A stretch of DNA of 64,000 nt from Neelides folsomi (GCA_034687125.1 JAQGBZ010000271.1:1-64000); one strand, 5' to 3'. Positions 10,440 to 23,852 are shown, numbered from the stretch's first letter. Translations and numbers: made by a program. Notes: generated by a model not told the origin, from the sequence alone.

Positions 10440-12825
10440 ATGTATTCAAGTGAGAAGAAGAGTTACCCAACAAGACATGACCTAAGAGACATTGTAGAGG
10501 TCAAATGGAGATGTCCGATCAATGCCTTTGATGAAGTTTATCCCGGGATTTACATCGGGGATGCGTAAGTGATTATCTAGGTCTCCCTTACCCATTCATG
10601 ACCCAAATGTTATTTAAAGCACAAGGCATACTCTACATTCAACACCAATGTCTAGAATTTCTATATTACATAATGTCTATAGATAGTAATATAATATGTA
10701 GATCTTGCATAGAGATATAAACACGACGTGTTTAGTTCATTTAACAAGAACATGCATATAAGATCAGGGTACATGACATCATTAAAACTTTGTAAACCAG
10801 AGATTTAAAACACATTGACAGCAATTTCATCTCATCAGCTTCATCAATTCGATGATAGAAATTAGCTTTTTTCTTAAAAAATTGTATTTACTATTTATGT
10901 TACATTTGATTCTGTGCCAAATGTTCATTTTGCAAATGCATAGAGGTATATTATGTAACGTATGTATTTAACGTTTGTAATAATCTTGTACTTTTAAATA
11001 ACTTATTTACTTCAACAAGTATAACTTTTTAGTAAGGTTTTTTCCTTAGTACTTACCTTCAGTTTGTAAGTACAACGCACATATCTGTATTTGCTATTCA
11101 ATTTCTTTGTAAAATTGGTGCAATTTCTCATCATATTTTTTTGCTTGAAGTTGATCACTTTAAGCTTTGAGAACATACCATATTTATTGAGAGTATTTAA
11201 AATTAATCTTTTAAACCAGTACAAAAGATACGTGTAGGCACATAGTAGTGTGCGAATTAAAATTAAGAATAACAAGAAAATTGTAAATAGAAATTGTACA
11301 TTTAATTCGTTAGTGCAACAGCTTTGAGCCTTCGTACTCTTGCGGCCGAAGGAATCAGCCATGTATTGAATGCCGCCACTGGATGTGTCGATTGTCTCCA
11401 AAAGGATCCATGTGGTTGCTGCGTTCTCACACGTCCTTCTTATTACAATCCAAGTTCGATATCATTCTTTGGGATCTCGGCCGTTGACACGAGAGGATTT
11501 CAACTCTGGAGATTCTTTGAGGAAGCAACTGCTTTCATCCACTCTGCGCTTTCCTCTGGAGGTTCACCTTTAACACCCATCTTAGAAATCTAATCTTCGA
11601 GTTTTAAAACTGCTTTTTTGTACTTTATTACATTACTTCTCATATTTTGTTGAATGCGCTTATTTAATTAACAAATTAATCCCTCGAACATACCCACATT
11701 TATGTAGTAATACACTCAAATCATGATTTAATTAATTTTCCCATTCATCTGTGGGACTTATAAGTACCGAGATCAATCATTCATAAAATCATCTATGTGA
11801 TGAGGAAAGAAACAGACAGTGAGCTTTTGCTTCTTCTTTGCTTCCAGACGAACCGCCAAATGCACCATGACACTTGAAAATGAGAAAATAACTCATGTAC
11901 TTAATGCTGCTCTTGGATCAGATGAATGCATGTACGTCGACACTTCGGAAGACTTTTATAATAAGAAGAAATTTAAATGTGAGTTCCTTGGGATTCCAGC
12001 AATGGATATTATGGCTTACCAACTTCATCACTTCTTCAAAGGAACTTCGGATTTCATCGACTCTGCTTTAAAATCCAATGGTCTTTAATACAAAATTGCA
12101 CTCCTTCCTTATACCTATACTAAAAAGACAAAATAACTACTTTTAGCATTTTATTTGCAGTAGAATTTCTTTAAAATCTCATTTGCTCTTTATTTTCTTA
12201 ATTACTACTAGAGATTAGAAATATTGTTAATGTAATAGAGACGCTTTTATTAGTATAATCGATAACTGATTAAATATAAGTATATTATAATTTAGCATTA
12301 ACGTTGAAAATATAATGTTGATTTTAATTTAATTCTTTAACAGGGAAAGTTCTGGTTCACTGCCGTGAAGGTAAATAAATATTAAATTCATTTGAATCCC
12401 TGATCTTATTTCGTAGTATTTATTTGAACACCCGTTGCACGTACAAATCTGTGAATTGCATAAATATTTTCTTTTCAAACTAGGCATCAGCAGATCCGCT
12501 ACATTGGTCCTTGCATATTTAATGATGAGAAAAAATATGTCGGCAGTAGATGCAGTTAAATTAGTGAGGTACTCAGAAGATTAGAAATCTAATTGTATTT
12601 TAATCAAGGTCATATGGATTAATTAGCGTATTAACTTGTTTGTTTACTCTTTTTGCAGAAGCAAGAGAGAAATATTTCCCAATGAAGGCTTTCTCGGTAA
12701 TAAGAATCTAAATATCACGAGAAAATGTGTTAGTATGAAATATGTTCTTATTTAACGTGTTTTTTATTTACATCATTTTAGAACAACTCTGCGATTTGGA
12801 CATTCGACTCCGACAGCGACGATGA
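10440..12825 (+). CDS. DUSP3: DUSP3/VHR-like dual-specificity phosphatase with alternative second coding exons
   Basis: Coding exons are 10440-10564, then either 11314-11561 (2a) or 11848-12080 (2b), then 12344-12370, 12484-12568, 12659-12696 and 12782-12825. The product is 188 aa with 2a or 183 aa with 2b; human DUSP3 has 185. The signature HCREGISRS is split between a 27-nt exon (with the catalytic Cys) and the next exon. The general-acid Asp is present in both alternative exons (GISAVDT in 2a, GIPAMDI in 2b). VYPGIYIGDA, HVLNAA, LAYLMMRK and REIFPNEGFLEQLCDLDIRL line up with DUSP3. The family dephosphorylates phosphotyrosine and phosphothreonine on substrates such as MAP kinases, in the cytosol or nucleus. 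The ATG at 10440 gives the length normal for the family; no stop lies just upstream, so it is not proven. The donors after 2a and 2b (gttcac, gtcttt) are weak and need transcript support. Confidence 0.9.
11314..11561 (+). CDS. DUSP3: DUSP3 alternative exon 2a (Cys-rich version)
   Basis: The exon encodes about 82 residues from ATALSLRTLAAEG to SALSS. It enters in phase 2 and leaves in phase 1. It contains HVLNAA and the general-acid Asp in GISAVDT. The loop after HVLNAA is five residues longer than in exon 2b and holds CVDCLQKDPCGCC, five Cys in 13 residues, which I do not recall in DUSP3 of other animals. The acceptor is attcgttag and the donor is a weak gttcac. If the donor is not used, translation would run to a stop at 11591-11593 without the catalytic Cys. 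Confidence 0.75.
11848..12080 (+). CDS. DUSP3: DUSP3 alternative exon 2b
   Basis: A second copy of the same protein segment, about 77 residues, with the same entry phase 2 and exit phase 1. The lead-in RTAKCTMTLENEK before ITHVLNAA is the same length as in exon 2a and in human DUSP3. VDTSEDFYNKKKF resembles the DUSP3 loop more closely than exon 2a does. The acceptor follows a strong pyrimidine tract (ttcttctttgcttccag). The donor (gtcttt) is weak, and reading through it meets a stop almost at once. Confidence 0.78.
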
Positions 12826-15568
12826 TGAATATACTTATAATCAAAATATATATTATGAAAGAAAATATAAATTAAGAATACAATTCAATTGAAGTTCAAA
12901 AAATGACTTTGATGATGTGCTTTATTAACATTTAAATGCATAAAAATAACATTTCTCAATCACAATATAATGTAAATGTACTTACATCATATTTATGTTA
13001 AATAAGTTATATGTACAGTTAACAATAAGTATGGTATGTATTTAGGTGTGTAAGTTATAGGTACTGATATATGATATATTTATTAGGTAATTTGATATAT
13101 GCAAAGTATAGGACGACAAACTTTTCATACGTCAGCATTCATGTGAAAATTATTTATGTATATAAGAATTACAAATTGTAAATCTTCAATTGATTTATAT
13201 TGTCTGTATGATGACGTTCGCATCTCCGCATCTTGAACTTTCTTTCCTAAACTTTGTTATGTATTAGTGTTTTATCGGTTTTGTCAACTCTTTATTAATT
13301 TTATTTGTATCGATTTACATGTATAAGTCTGTATAAGGAAACGTTCTTCACTCTTTGTTAAATTAATTTAAGATTTTAATCGTCTTTGAAAGAGATTAAA
13401 AGCTTAGTAATTTATGTTTTTATAATTTCGACTTTACCCTCTTTCTCCTTGAGTAACATCATAGACGTGAATGAAATTCAACATCCAATTTGATTGTGAT
13501 AATTATTCATTTTTCACAATTTATTTCAACAATAGCCCGATTGAAATGCCCAGTATGTAATTATACGAATACAATGTATGGTGAATATGATAGTACCCTA
13601 CATCCTTTGTCTATACTGTATTTAATAAATTGTCAAGTTTCAATCTACATAAATTCCTTTCATTAAAGTATAGCACAATTATATAAACGTGATTATATTG
13701 TAATTCTAAATTGCATGTTTTTTAAGTTTGATTTTAGCAAGCAACTGGGATAAGATTGAATCCAGAGATATCCAGATGGACATTGAGGGCGGTGAACGTT
13801 GAGGTCGTGGGCGGATGAATGCAGCCTAAATACAATGAAGATTAAAAAATGATCCGATTTCATATTTACGAGTTTTCTAACATCTAGCTTGCATATTATA
13901 CTTAATTATTGTTCAATGAAACATGATATACTTACATCTTTATACAAATATATTACATTCTCATACCAATACTAATAAGTATTCTTCATTCCATTTGTCT
14001 ACCATCACAATGCTCCTTATGCCTGATTTACAAGCATAAGAACAAAACAATGATCATTGGCATACATTGATATTGTATTGTATGCATTGAAGAGAAAGAG
14101 TCGAAAGCTTTCAAGTTAAAGTTAATTCTATAAATATGGAGGCGGTGCCCCATTTCAGTACGAAACGACCAATTAAACATGGAGGTTCTTGAGCTAATAA
14201 GCATGTAATAGGACAAAGAATTAAACGAAATGGGAGTAACTGAGGATTAAAATATTCACAATCTGTGAAAAATATTGTTCTTCGACTGGCCAATAAAATC
14301 ACAAATGGTAAGAACTTCCTCTTTTAAATTCTCTCTTCATAATTCCATTAGAAGGAGAAACTCGTGATACTTCAGAGACTGTATCATTGAAAAGAGATTA
14401 TTTAAATGAATTTAGACCGTCTGTTTTTGCTACTTTATAATTCACTAATTATTATAATTTTATACGTACCATTAGCCATTGTAGGTCGAAAACACATCTT
14501 CGATCACAATCACAATACTTCTATGATATTGTACCAATATTATTAGTATTTTCTCTTATTAAATTTTACTAGCAATAAAGATATTGATTTATATGCACAG
14601 ATGCAATATTTAGAAAATATCCTCCAATGAATAATCTTTAATGATCGAGTAATACGAGCGATCTGTCTAATGGATTCCATATATCTTTTTATTATAGGAC
14701 TTTTCTCTTGTATTTATTCAAACTCACATATTGGTACTTTAGTACAGATATAAAATAGTGTCTTAGAAAAAATGTCCCAATCGAAGCTGATCATTGGGAG
14801 CTTAATAATATAAATCTGTTATCTTGTATAATTGTTATAATATTTCAACAGCCAGATAATCCTCAATCATTGGAGAATTGTAGATAACTCTCTCCCTCTT
14901 ATAATTCACATCCATGAAATAAAATTCAGTTGTAAGAGAGACGCGAGCCTCATCATTCGCTCAAATCCCTCAAGTCTCTGTGGCACACAACATTATTAGG
15001 ATTATTCAACCAAAGGGACGAAACTTTCCATCAGTTATACTGGAGTACAGGGAAAGATAGGAATAGCCATATTTTAAGAAGCCTTATCTCCGAACCTGCA
15101 GTCTTTCCTTAACCATCAAAGGGACACACCACCCTTCATGTTGTAATAATAGTACAAGTCCGAGTACACATAGTAAAGGTTGTGGACAAAGTTAAAAACA
15201 AAATTAACATACACATTGAAGTTAGTTGCTGTCGAAGTGGTCACGTACACACTTCTCCTCCTTGAGAATAATAACGTACATATGGACTTTTATTTTTAAT
15301 CTCCTATTACCTAAATCATAATGAGAATTAGAGAAATATTAATAGAGATTTCTTTTTAAAAGGCTTAGATTTTGTTTTTCTCCTTCCACTTTTTATCAGT
15401 TGATCCTTCCCTTTAAATTCTAAAGATATACAAGTCAACATTTAAAATCAGTTCTAAGAAAGTCGGAGGTGAATAATGTCAACTTTTTTCCTCACTGCTC
15501 GTCTTTAAACATCTCTGGATCTACGGAGTTGAAAGACGAGTTTTTTTGTCGTTCGACGAATGTTGTAG
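12826..15568. other. Intergenic DNA between DUSP3-like and LYST-like genes
   Basis: About 2.7 kb of AT-rich sequence with no supported coding frame. An AATAAA at 13624-13629 lies about 800 nt after the DUSP3 stop and is a possible distal polyadenylation signal. The short frames near 14028-14302 (minus) and 15469-15672 (plus) do not look like proteins. No exons for the missing N-terminal half of LYST could be recognised here. Confidence 0.5.
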
Positions 15569-18500
15569 CAAACGCCATCGTCACCATTGTTTCGTCCTGG
15601 CTTTCGACGCGATTCCTCCCCAATGATGATTTCCCTACCATATCTATGCAGAAATTGGCGAGGGACCGCTAATAGTTTCCCTCTCCATCGAGAGGATGGG
15701 CGAATACCTTGTGGAGGCGCCGTTCATTATCTCAATCGGGGTCACTCGAACGGATTCATCAACACGGCCGCTATGGATATCACCGACAAGGTAATTCACT
15801 CACTTTCAGTATTTTTCACAAATCCCAAATATTTGTTCATCTGTCGTCACAGGCCATGGTCATCTTCCCTCTTCAGAAAATATTTAACAATTTAGTTCAG
15901 ACGGACTCTCTTATCGGCGAACCATTTTATCTTTAGTGTGATTTATGCTCACAAAACTGGCATAAATGAATCTTCGGTAATTCTATTCTCGTGGTTGAAT
16001 TTGAATTTAAATATAGTCAATTTATATGTATTACCTGAACCCACAAAGAATCGTTTTTATAAGGGGGAGTATGCTTTTGAGCTATCTCATTTCCTTATCA
16101 GCTCCCAATGAATATTTGTGAACATATTTTAAACACAACATTGTAATGCGTTGTAAAAAAGTTAAATTCATTTCATGTAAATTAGATACCGTGTGATCGT
16201 CCCATGCGTGTTGTATGTATTTAGTATTTAGTGAATCGATGATTGATTAATCATATTTTTGTAAATGACATCGACCTGCAAGTTTAATATATTTGTATAA
16301 AAGCGATAAAGAGTCTTGTGATGGGTTTCATTTCATGTGACAACCCCACTTTCATCATTTCATTTATTTATATTAAACTTATCGAATAAGGGATTTTAAA
16401 TAGTCATTAAGCTCTTTTAAGTAACTAAATAGTTCTTTAATTTCATTAAATAATCAACCCATTATATAAAATACTATTTTAAATGAATAAAATTAATTGT
16501 TTTGAAATCATGACGGCTTCCAATTGTTCCAACTTACTACATAATGCTCATTTCAGTTAGAGATAATATAATTCAAACTTTATCATTTCTTTACCATTAT
16601 CTTAAATTAAGATTCTTCAAGAGCATTCAATATTATATTTTATCACAGGTCAAAATCCATTTTGTAATTTAATTTTGTCAACATATATAATATGTAGATG
16701 CTTCATATTTTCATTAAGAGTTTAATTATTTTTCAAGCTAATTGATTCCTAATAATGCAAACTAATACTTGATCTTAATTTGATAGGAAAGAGATGCATA
16801 TTACACCGAAGACGATCTCTCTTCCTACTCAACTGCCGAAGAAAGTCATTTTGATGAAGACGAGGAAATGCAGGTTGGTCACGAAGGGATGGGAGGAGGT
16901 CGGGAGAGTCAAAGGAGCTGCTATGAAGAATGCATCCCTGAAGGCCCCTTCTCCTTCAAAATACTCCAGAGCATATTTGATCGTCTCAAGGACAATATTT
17001 CCTCGGATGAATGTGTAAGATCATTGTTAAATTTAATCAAATGACTACTTGTTATTCATAATACGAGATTATGCGTATGAGACTTTTTTTTACTGGACCA
17101 ACTTGTTTTTTTAGGAAGATTTGCTAGACGTTCTTGGAGTGTCTCAAAATAGAGAAGACTTCCAATGGTCACTTCATCAATTAGGAGGATTCAATGCTTT
17201 ATTATTTCTTTATGCCAGAGTAAGCAATCTAATCTATTTACATGCTGAATATAAAAATAATACAATATAAATAAATAAATACTCATATTGTATGTATCAT
17301 TACAGTACAAATACATAGAACAAAGGCATTTTTATTTAACGATATAAAATAACAATAAAATGTAATTGTGTATTAATTTTTTAATAGGTTGTGGAAATTA
17401 GTGACGATGATGAAGTTCAGTCAAAGGGTCTTTCGCTCGTCCTCAGTCAATTAAAAAATCATTCAAAGCTAACTGACATTCGCAAAGATGATCAATATGA
17501 TTTGATACGATTTGTCCTGAACTCTAAAAAGTCGGCATTCGGCTTCAAAACCTTTATCGTTTTAATCAATCACTGTCTCTACCCAAGCGGTCATAAAATC
17601 CTTGACTATGAGCTTATGGAAAAATGTCTCCTTCTCTCTTTCCGGTCTCTGTTAAAAAAGAGAGTAAGCGAATCTGATGGGGCCACTGGGAGACGAAGTT
17701 TATTCGAATGCTTTCTTTCTGTAATTTTGGATCTCCTTGTCGAAGTCAACGAACACCGGGATTGGAACGTGGATCTTTTAAAAGATCATCATTTTGAAGA
17801 ATCGCTATTAGCAATTTGCACTCATGCCGCTACTGAACCCCGTTTAACTTCTCATTTAGATGAATCCGACGCTGTGAGATTATCTGCTCTAGTGAAAGAC
17901 ATTGTAAGTGAATTGATGGCCCCGCCAGATGCCCAAGTGGCAGCTTCAATAGTCAAATATGCCCTTTGTCCACTAATACCCAAAGAGTTGCCCCGAGTTC
18001 CAGCAAAGACCGAAGCCTATTTTCTCTACCAAGACGGGAGAGAGAAATCGGAAGAAGGGGAAGAAGTGACCGAAACAAGTGAAAACTCACAGAAGGAAGA
18101 GGAAGAAATTGAAGTGGGAGATGATCGGATTAATGAAGCTGATATTCCAGAACTTGTTGGAATTTACACATCGGTGACGAGGAATAAAAACCACAATAAT
18201 AATAATTCCGGATGTGGTGACGGGAACATGAGGAATATTCAAGATGGTTCAGCTAAAAGTTTCACATGTGCTTTCCGAGAATCGTTGCTGGAAGGAGCGA
18301 TGGGAATTCTTTTAAATTCATTAGCAATCCTTTCGGATGACTCGTTCCATACTGTTTTAAGTCCACATCTCACTCATCACATCCTCGTTTCCCTCACGTC
18401 GCACGGAAATCTTTTGATCAAGAATCTAAGTTTGAAACTCCTCTCCGCATTCTTGTCAAGGATCAGAAGCCCCGCTCTAACTGACTTCTTAACTAATCAA

Positions 18501-21500
18501 GGATTCTTCCTTACGAGTTTGTACGTGCAAGCGAGCTCGGAATTGTCCAATTTAATCCTAAATATTTGCAAAGGATATGGTCCTATATCTTTTCCTTTGG
18601 TTCTTTCTTTGCTTCATTCTCCGTCCGTTTCATCGAATCTAGTTGATTGGATTCAAGAGGTGAGTTAATGCTAATAAACTAATAACAGACCAATCTGTTC
18701 TATTTTCAAATAATTTAAATATTGCAGATATATCAGTCTACAATTCTACAATATATTTTTATATTCAATAATTTCGTTAAAAAAATTTTTATTTGCATTA
18801 TAATTTTATTATTTTTGCAGGATGCAGCCGGTCTTGTTCCAGCATTAATTTCAATGGGTCTTCTTCCAAGTTTAATTAATTCCAACAAAGTGAACGGTCC
18901 AGTCAATTCCAGACACGTCCAAAGTCTTTTATCAACAGTTACTCGATTTTGCACATTGAACCCGAAGGAAGAATTGTGGAAAGCATTATTTTGCCCAGCT
19001 CTGGAATCCGCTCCACAAACATCCAATTTGATTGCCAAGATGTTTCAAGAGTCCTTAGAAATTCTTCGTGACGAGAAAAAAGAAATATTTAAAAAGTCGG
19101 ATTTTACATCGAGGGTTTTATGGCTACTTGAACGTGGAAGCGTCAGTTCTAAATTTGGACTTGAGTATGACAAATGGCTGTTAAATTTCTACATAAATGA
19201 AGTCATCAATGTTGAAAATTGTGATAATGAATTTTGGAGATATTTTGTTCGAAAACAACGTAAAAGACTTTATGAACTTTTCGCAATCTTTTTATGCCGT
19301 ATATTTTCTCCTAACAAGGGAGATAAAAAATTTTTACATGAAGTTCTGCGGTTCCTTTTACATCCCAATGTCCCTCCACTTTCATTATGGTTACCAAAAG
19401 TGATGAGGAGTGATGAGAAAATCGAAAGAGTTTTCACGGCTTTCGTTCGCGTCTTTCTGTCCAACGCTCTTGAAAGAAATGGAGGAACTGATGGAAGAAT
19501 GAGGAGTCACAGTTTCCAATCTGTTATTACATCCCCTGATGGAAACTTCCTCTTTAGACTTTCAATTCCTCAAGAACCGGATTTAATGCTCGATGACACA
19601 ACCAGCAGGGAGAAGTTTGAGGAAATTCTTATATGTGCTGGCATGCTTTCCCCATCAAATGGATTTTCTTCCTCTTTTACTCCAAACTTTGGAAATGCTT
19701 TTAAAATTAATCTCCTTGAATCCCCAACAATCAGTGGGGTGTCTTACCAAGAACTGAGACAATGTCAAAGCTGTCTTGAGAAAATGAAATCAAACATTTT
19801 GACTTACGGGGAGAAATCAAAAGGAGAGCCGATTTTCCAAAGAAAGTTTTTTGCTGCACCACACAAAATGATCATTACTTCAAATACGTCTTATTTTGAG
19901 AATGTTTTTGACGCTGTGATTAAATACTCAATGGACGTTTTGGAAGTGGTTACGAAAGTGAGGACAAGACAGGAAATTGAAATTGAGCAGAAGATTTCCA
20001 ATTCAGAAGAGAACAGCAAAGCGAGGAGAAATTGGAGAAAGATTTTTGATCAAATGAGCCACCCAAGAGCTCCCTGGCATTTTCCTTCACAATATCCGAG
20101 GTATGCTCATTTAAATATCTTTAATTTCTCTTTAAAATTATGAATAAAACTGGATGTTTAAAAAATATTGAATTTACAGATTTTCATCTTTGGACCAAAG
20201 CGAAGGACCAGGGAGAGTGAGAATTCGATTGAGGAAAGAAATTCTCAATGTTCATCCAAGATTCATACTTCCACAAAGGCAAAAAGGTGAGAATTTAATT
20301 TAAATGTCATTTATTATTTTTTAATAATTTTTATATAAACCTTGATTCACTAAAATTATTAGTTTTGTAGAATCTCGAATCTTTGTATGATTATTACTCA
20401 GTATAAAGGGTCAAGGGTGGACTTAATAAAGTCTTTTAAAATAACCACAAATAACTTTACACACTTTACTCCAATGTTAATGATTAATGATAAACTTAAA
20501 TACAACAATGGTTTGTATTTTAGAAATTGAAGAACAGCAAAGAACACCTTTAGATTATTTATTTAACAACGCAGAAGAAGAACGTGCAGATCCAGTAAAT
20601 CAATCAGATATTCAATTCATGCGATTTTGCACTCGTGTCCTTCCAGGAGAAGAATTCTTTGGCGAAGTTCTCTTTAATAGCACCACTCTCCATTTCATTC
20701 CTGAAATCCGACGGAGTTGCGAGCAAATTGAAGTATCAAGAAAGTCAATTTTCAAAATTCTTAAGAGAAGATACAATTTAGAAGACAGGGCAGTCGAAGT
20801 GTTTGTGGATGGTCAAAGCTTCCTATTTGTGTTTCAAAGACGAGAAGACCGAGAAGAGTTTATGCACACTCTTATCATACCTGGACCTGATGGAAGTCGA
20901 ACTCAGAGTGACACATCACTTGCTGCTACGACCTCGAGATGGTTGAAGGGACGAATGTCAAATTTCGACTATTTAATGTTTATTAACACAGCAGCTGGAC
21001 GAACTTATAGCGATCTCATGCAATATCCCGTGTTTCCATTCGTTCTCTCTAATTATGATTCGTCAAAGTTGGATCTCAATTCTCCCGATTCCTTTAGAGA
21101 TTTGAGAAGGCCAATGGCTATTCAAGATCCCTCTAAAGAAAAACATTTTACAGCTACTTACAATGTAAGACCAAATCCAAAATATATGTATTTATTACTC
21201 ATCTCTCTTTTAGATTCCCAACTTTACCTAAAAAGTAACATTAATCAAATCTTGACAAATTATTCATTTAAATTATAATTTCAGTACTTGAAACGAGAGT
21301 GTGACTCCACACCTTTCCATTATGGTTCACATTACTCGAATTCTGGAATAGTTCTTCATTTTCTTGTGAGACTTCCACCTTATACGCAGCAATTTTTAAA
21401 ATATCAAGGTAATCAAAACTATTTTTTCCTAAATAATGTTGATCGGAATTTGTTGTATAGTATTTTAATAATATCTATACCCAAACGAAATTTCTACTAA

Positions 21501-23637
21501 AAATTAGAAATGGAATTTATTTTAATGGAATATAAATATTTTTTAGATGGAAGTTTTGATTTACCAGACAGAAGCTTTCACAGCGTGGAGACAACATGGA
21601 GACTTGCATCCAAAGATTCAAATACCGATTTTAAAGAAGCGATCCCCGAATATTACTATTTACCCGAATTTTTTAAAAATCTTCAAAGCTTCGATTTAGG
21701 AATTCGACAAAACGGTGTTCGCGTAAACGACGTTATTTTGCCTCCATGGGCTAAGGAAAATCCAAGACTTTTTACCCTCATTAATAGACAAGTAAGAATG
21801 CTTAATCAATTCTAATTGACAACTAAATGTCTTTTCAAAATAAAGTCTAATGAATACTTAATTACAAATTATTAGGCATTAGAAAGCAATGAAGTGCGAA
21901 AATATATGGCAGACTGGATTGATTTGATATTCGGTTTCAAACAAACCGGGAAGCCTGCTATTGCTTCAATGAACGTTTTTCATCCATCTGTAAGTACTAC
22001 ACAATTGTATCCGTCATATCCGTCTATCCATTCACCTATTGAAATTATTTAAATAGGTATTAATGTAATTAACATGATCATTTCTAGACCTACGAAGGGT
22101 TTGAAGTTGAAGGAGTTAGCGATGAATTGGTAAGAAGAGCCAGAAAAGCCATGGTGTCAACGTACGGGCAAACGCCAAAGCAGCTCTTTTTCTACCCGCA
22201 CCCGAAGGGGAGTCCCAACCCCGGAGAGAAATGTGACGTGGAAGTATTGGACACAGTATGTGGGCTCCGCTGGGGCTCCTTCGTCGGCTCACCTGCTTCT
22301 CCTGACCTCATCGTCATCAGCATGAGAGAATACAAAGAATCAGTCAAGCTGTTTGAAACTCAATCCAGAATTGTTTTCTGGCCGGAGAGGACGCTCATCC
22401 TCAGTGATAGCGTCGAAGGTTCTTGGGATCCAAGCGGAATTCGCATTCGATCCAACATTGTTTATCTCTGTCTTGGGGATGAAGTAAGTCTTACAATTAA
22501 TTTACAATTGATTTAAGAGAATTACCTTGTTCGCACCTTTTATGTATTTTTTTACTTTTATTCAGATAACTTTTTGTCGCGGAACTGACACATCATTGTG
22601 GGTTGGACATCAGTCAGGGAAAATTTCAGTATTAAAACTCTCACCAAATTGGGACAGAATTGTGGAATCTATTGATTTGGTCGGACATTACGAACCAATA
22701 AGGAAAATTTGCATTAATCAAGAATTCTCCATCGCTATTTCATGTTCTGGAGAAAACTACGTAATTATTTGGGACCTTAATACGTAAGTTGAGGATTAAC
22801 TAGTTATAAAGCAAATAACTTTCATTTCATTCGGAATATGAAAATATTTATATGTAAGATATATTAACATTTGTATGTTATTTGTGATTAAAATGATTTT
22901 ATTAATTCCTAGATTTGGCTACTTCAATCATATTGAAGTTGCTGCGCGAATTGATGATTTGTATTCATCAAGATCTACTGGAGAGATTGCATTGCTAACT
23001 AAAGAAGTAAACGAAGTGAGTTTATTCACAATCAACGGATTTCTCGTTGGAACCATCAAACCCGAAGAAAAAGTAGAATCCGTTTGTATTTCAAGTCTTG
23101 ATCCAGGAAGGAACGTTAACGTTTTAGCACTTGGTTGTGATTATGGACTTGTCAGGTAATTAAAATAAATATTATAACTATAATATTAATAGTTTTAAAA
23201 AAACGTTAAACATTATTAAGAAATTCAATTCATGAATTGCAATAATTTAATTTATATTGTTTTGTAGAATATATTCAACGTGGGACATGAAATTTTTAAA
23301 TGAAATAAAAGCTTTTCCATTATCAATTCTTGGAGTTAAAAGGTATGTAAACGCTTTAGATAATCAATTTAAAAACATAGTCTAATTTTTATAATAATCA
23401 GAATTAAAATTAATTATGCAATCAAACATCAAGGTCTTCTCAACTAATATAAAATAAGATTAACTTTTAATAAATATTAATGTTTTTAAATTAAATAGCA
23501 TTCGGTATTCGCGAGACGGGAGACGACTTTACTGCTTAGGCAAATCACACGAACATTCCATAAGCATGGCGTTTCAACTTCCTTCACTCTTCTCATTAGG
23601 AAATACTCGTGCAACATCTTCAGCCTCTTCTAATTGA
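15569..23637 (+). CDS. LYST: LYST (lysosomal-trafficking regulator, fly mauve) homologue, short form: PH-like, BEACH and WD40 regions
   Basis: Exons are 15569-15790, 16787-17014, 17115-17219, 17388-18659, 18821-20100, 20180-20286, 20524-21164, 21285-21408, 21547-21791, 21876-21989, 22088-22483, 22566-22783, 22913-23155, 23268-23342 and 23499-23637. All phases match, giving about 1802 codons. Residues 1 to about 1070 look helical, with an acidic Glu/Asp-rich stretch. A PH-like segment lies at about 1095-1195. The BEACH domain (about 1208-1500) includes [34 protein letters not shown] and [11 protein letters not shown]-terminal WD-type repeats include CIIWDLN-like VIIWDLNT and [22 protein letters not shown] and the STWD ending point to LYST more than to neurobeachin, WDFY3 or NSMAF. 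LYST controls size and traffic of lysosome-related organelles. Vertebrate and fly proteins are about 3500-3800 aa, so roughly half is missing. An in-frame TAG at 15566-15568 limits the first exon. Translation may start at ATG 15623, or 15569 may follow an acceptor (ttgtag). The 5' end is uncertain; the rest is secure. Confidence 0.9.
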
Positions 23638-23846
23638 ATCAAAACATTTAACAATTAACTCTTTTTATAATAATAATTTTGCTTCATATTTCTGTCATAT
23701 TTTCTTTAAATACTTATATAGTATTATCTTATTGTAAAAACATATATATTGTACGCAATACGCATATTTATTCATTCCTATAAAACTATGATATTTTAAA
23801 TATAAGTAAAGCTTAAATACTTAATTATAAAGTATCTTACGATTAT

Positions 23847-23852
23847 AATAAA
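23847..23852 (+). terminator. Polyadenylation signal AATAAA, LYST
   Basis: This canonical hexamer lies about 210 nt after the LYST stop codon, in AT-rich 3' flanking DNA. Other AT-rich variants lie nearby, so the exact cleavage site is uncertain. Confidence 0.4.

Noticed and set aside
15469-15672. 67-codon frame overlapping the first LYST exon
   Set aside because: Different frame from the one that continues in phase 0 into the next LYST exon; likely a 5' UTR or chance frame.
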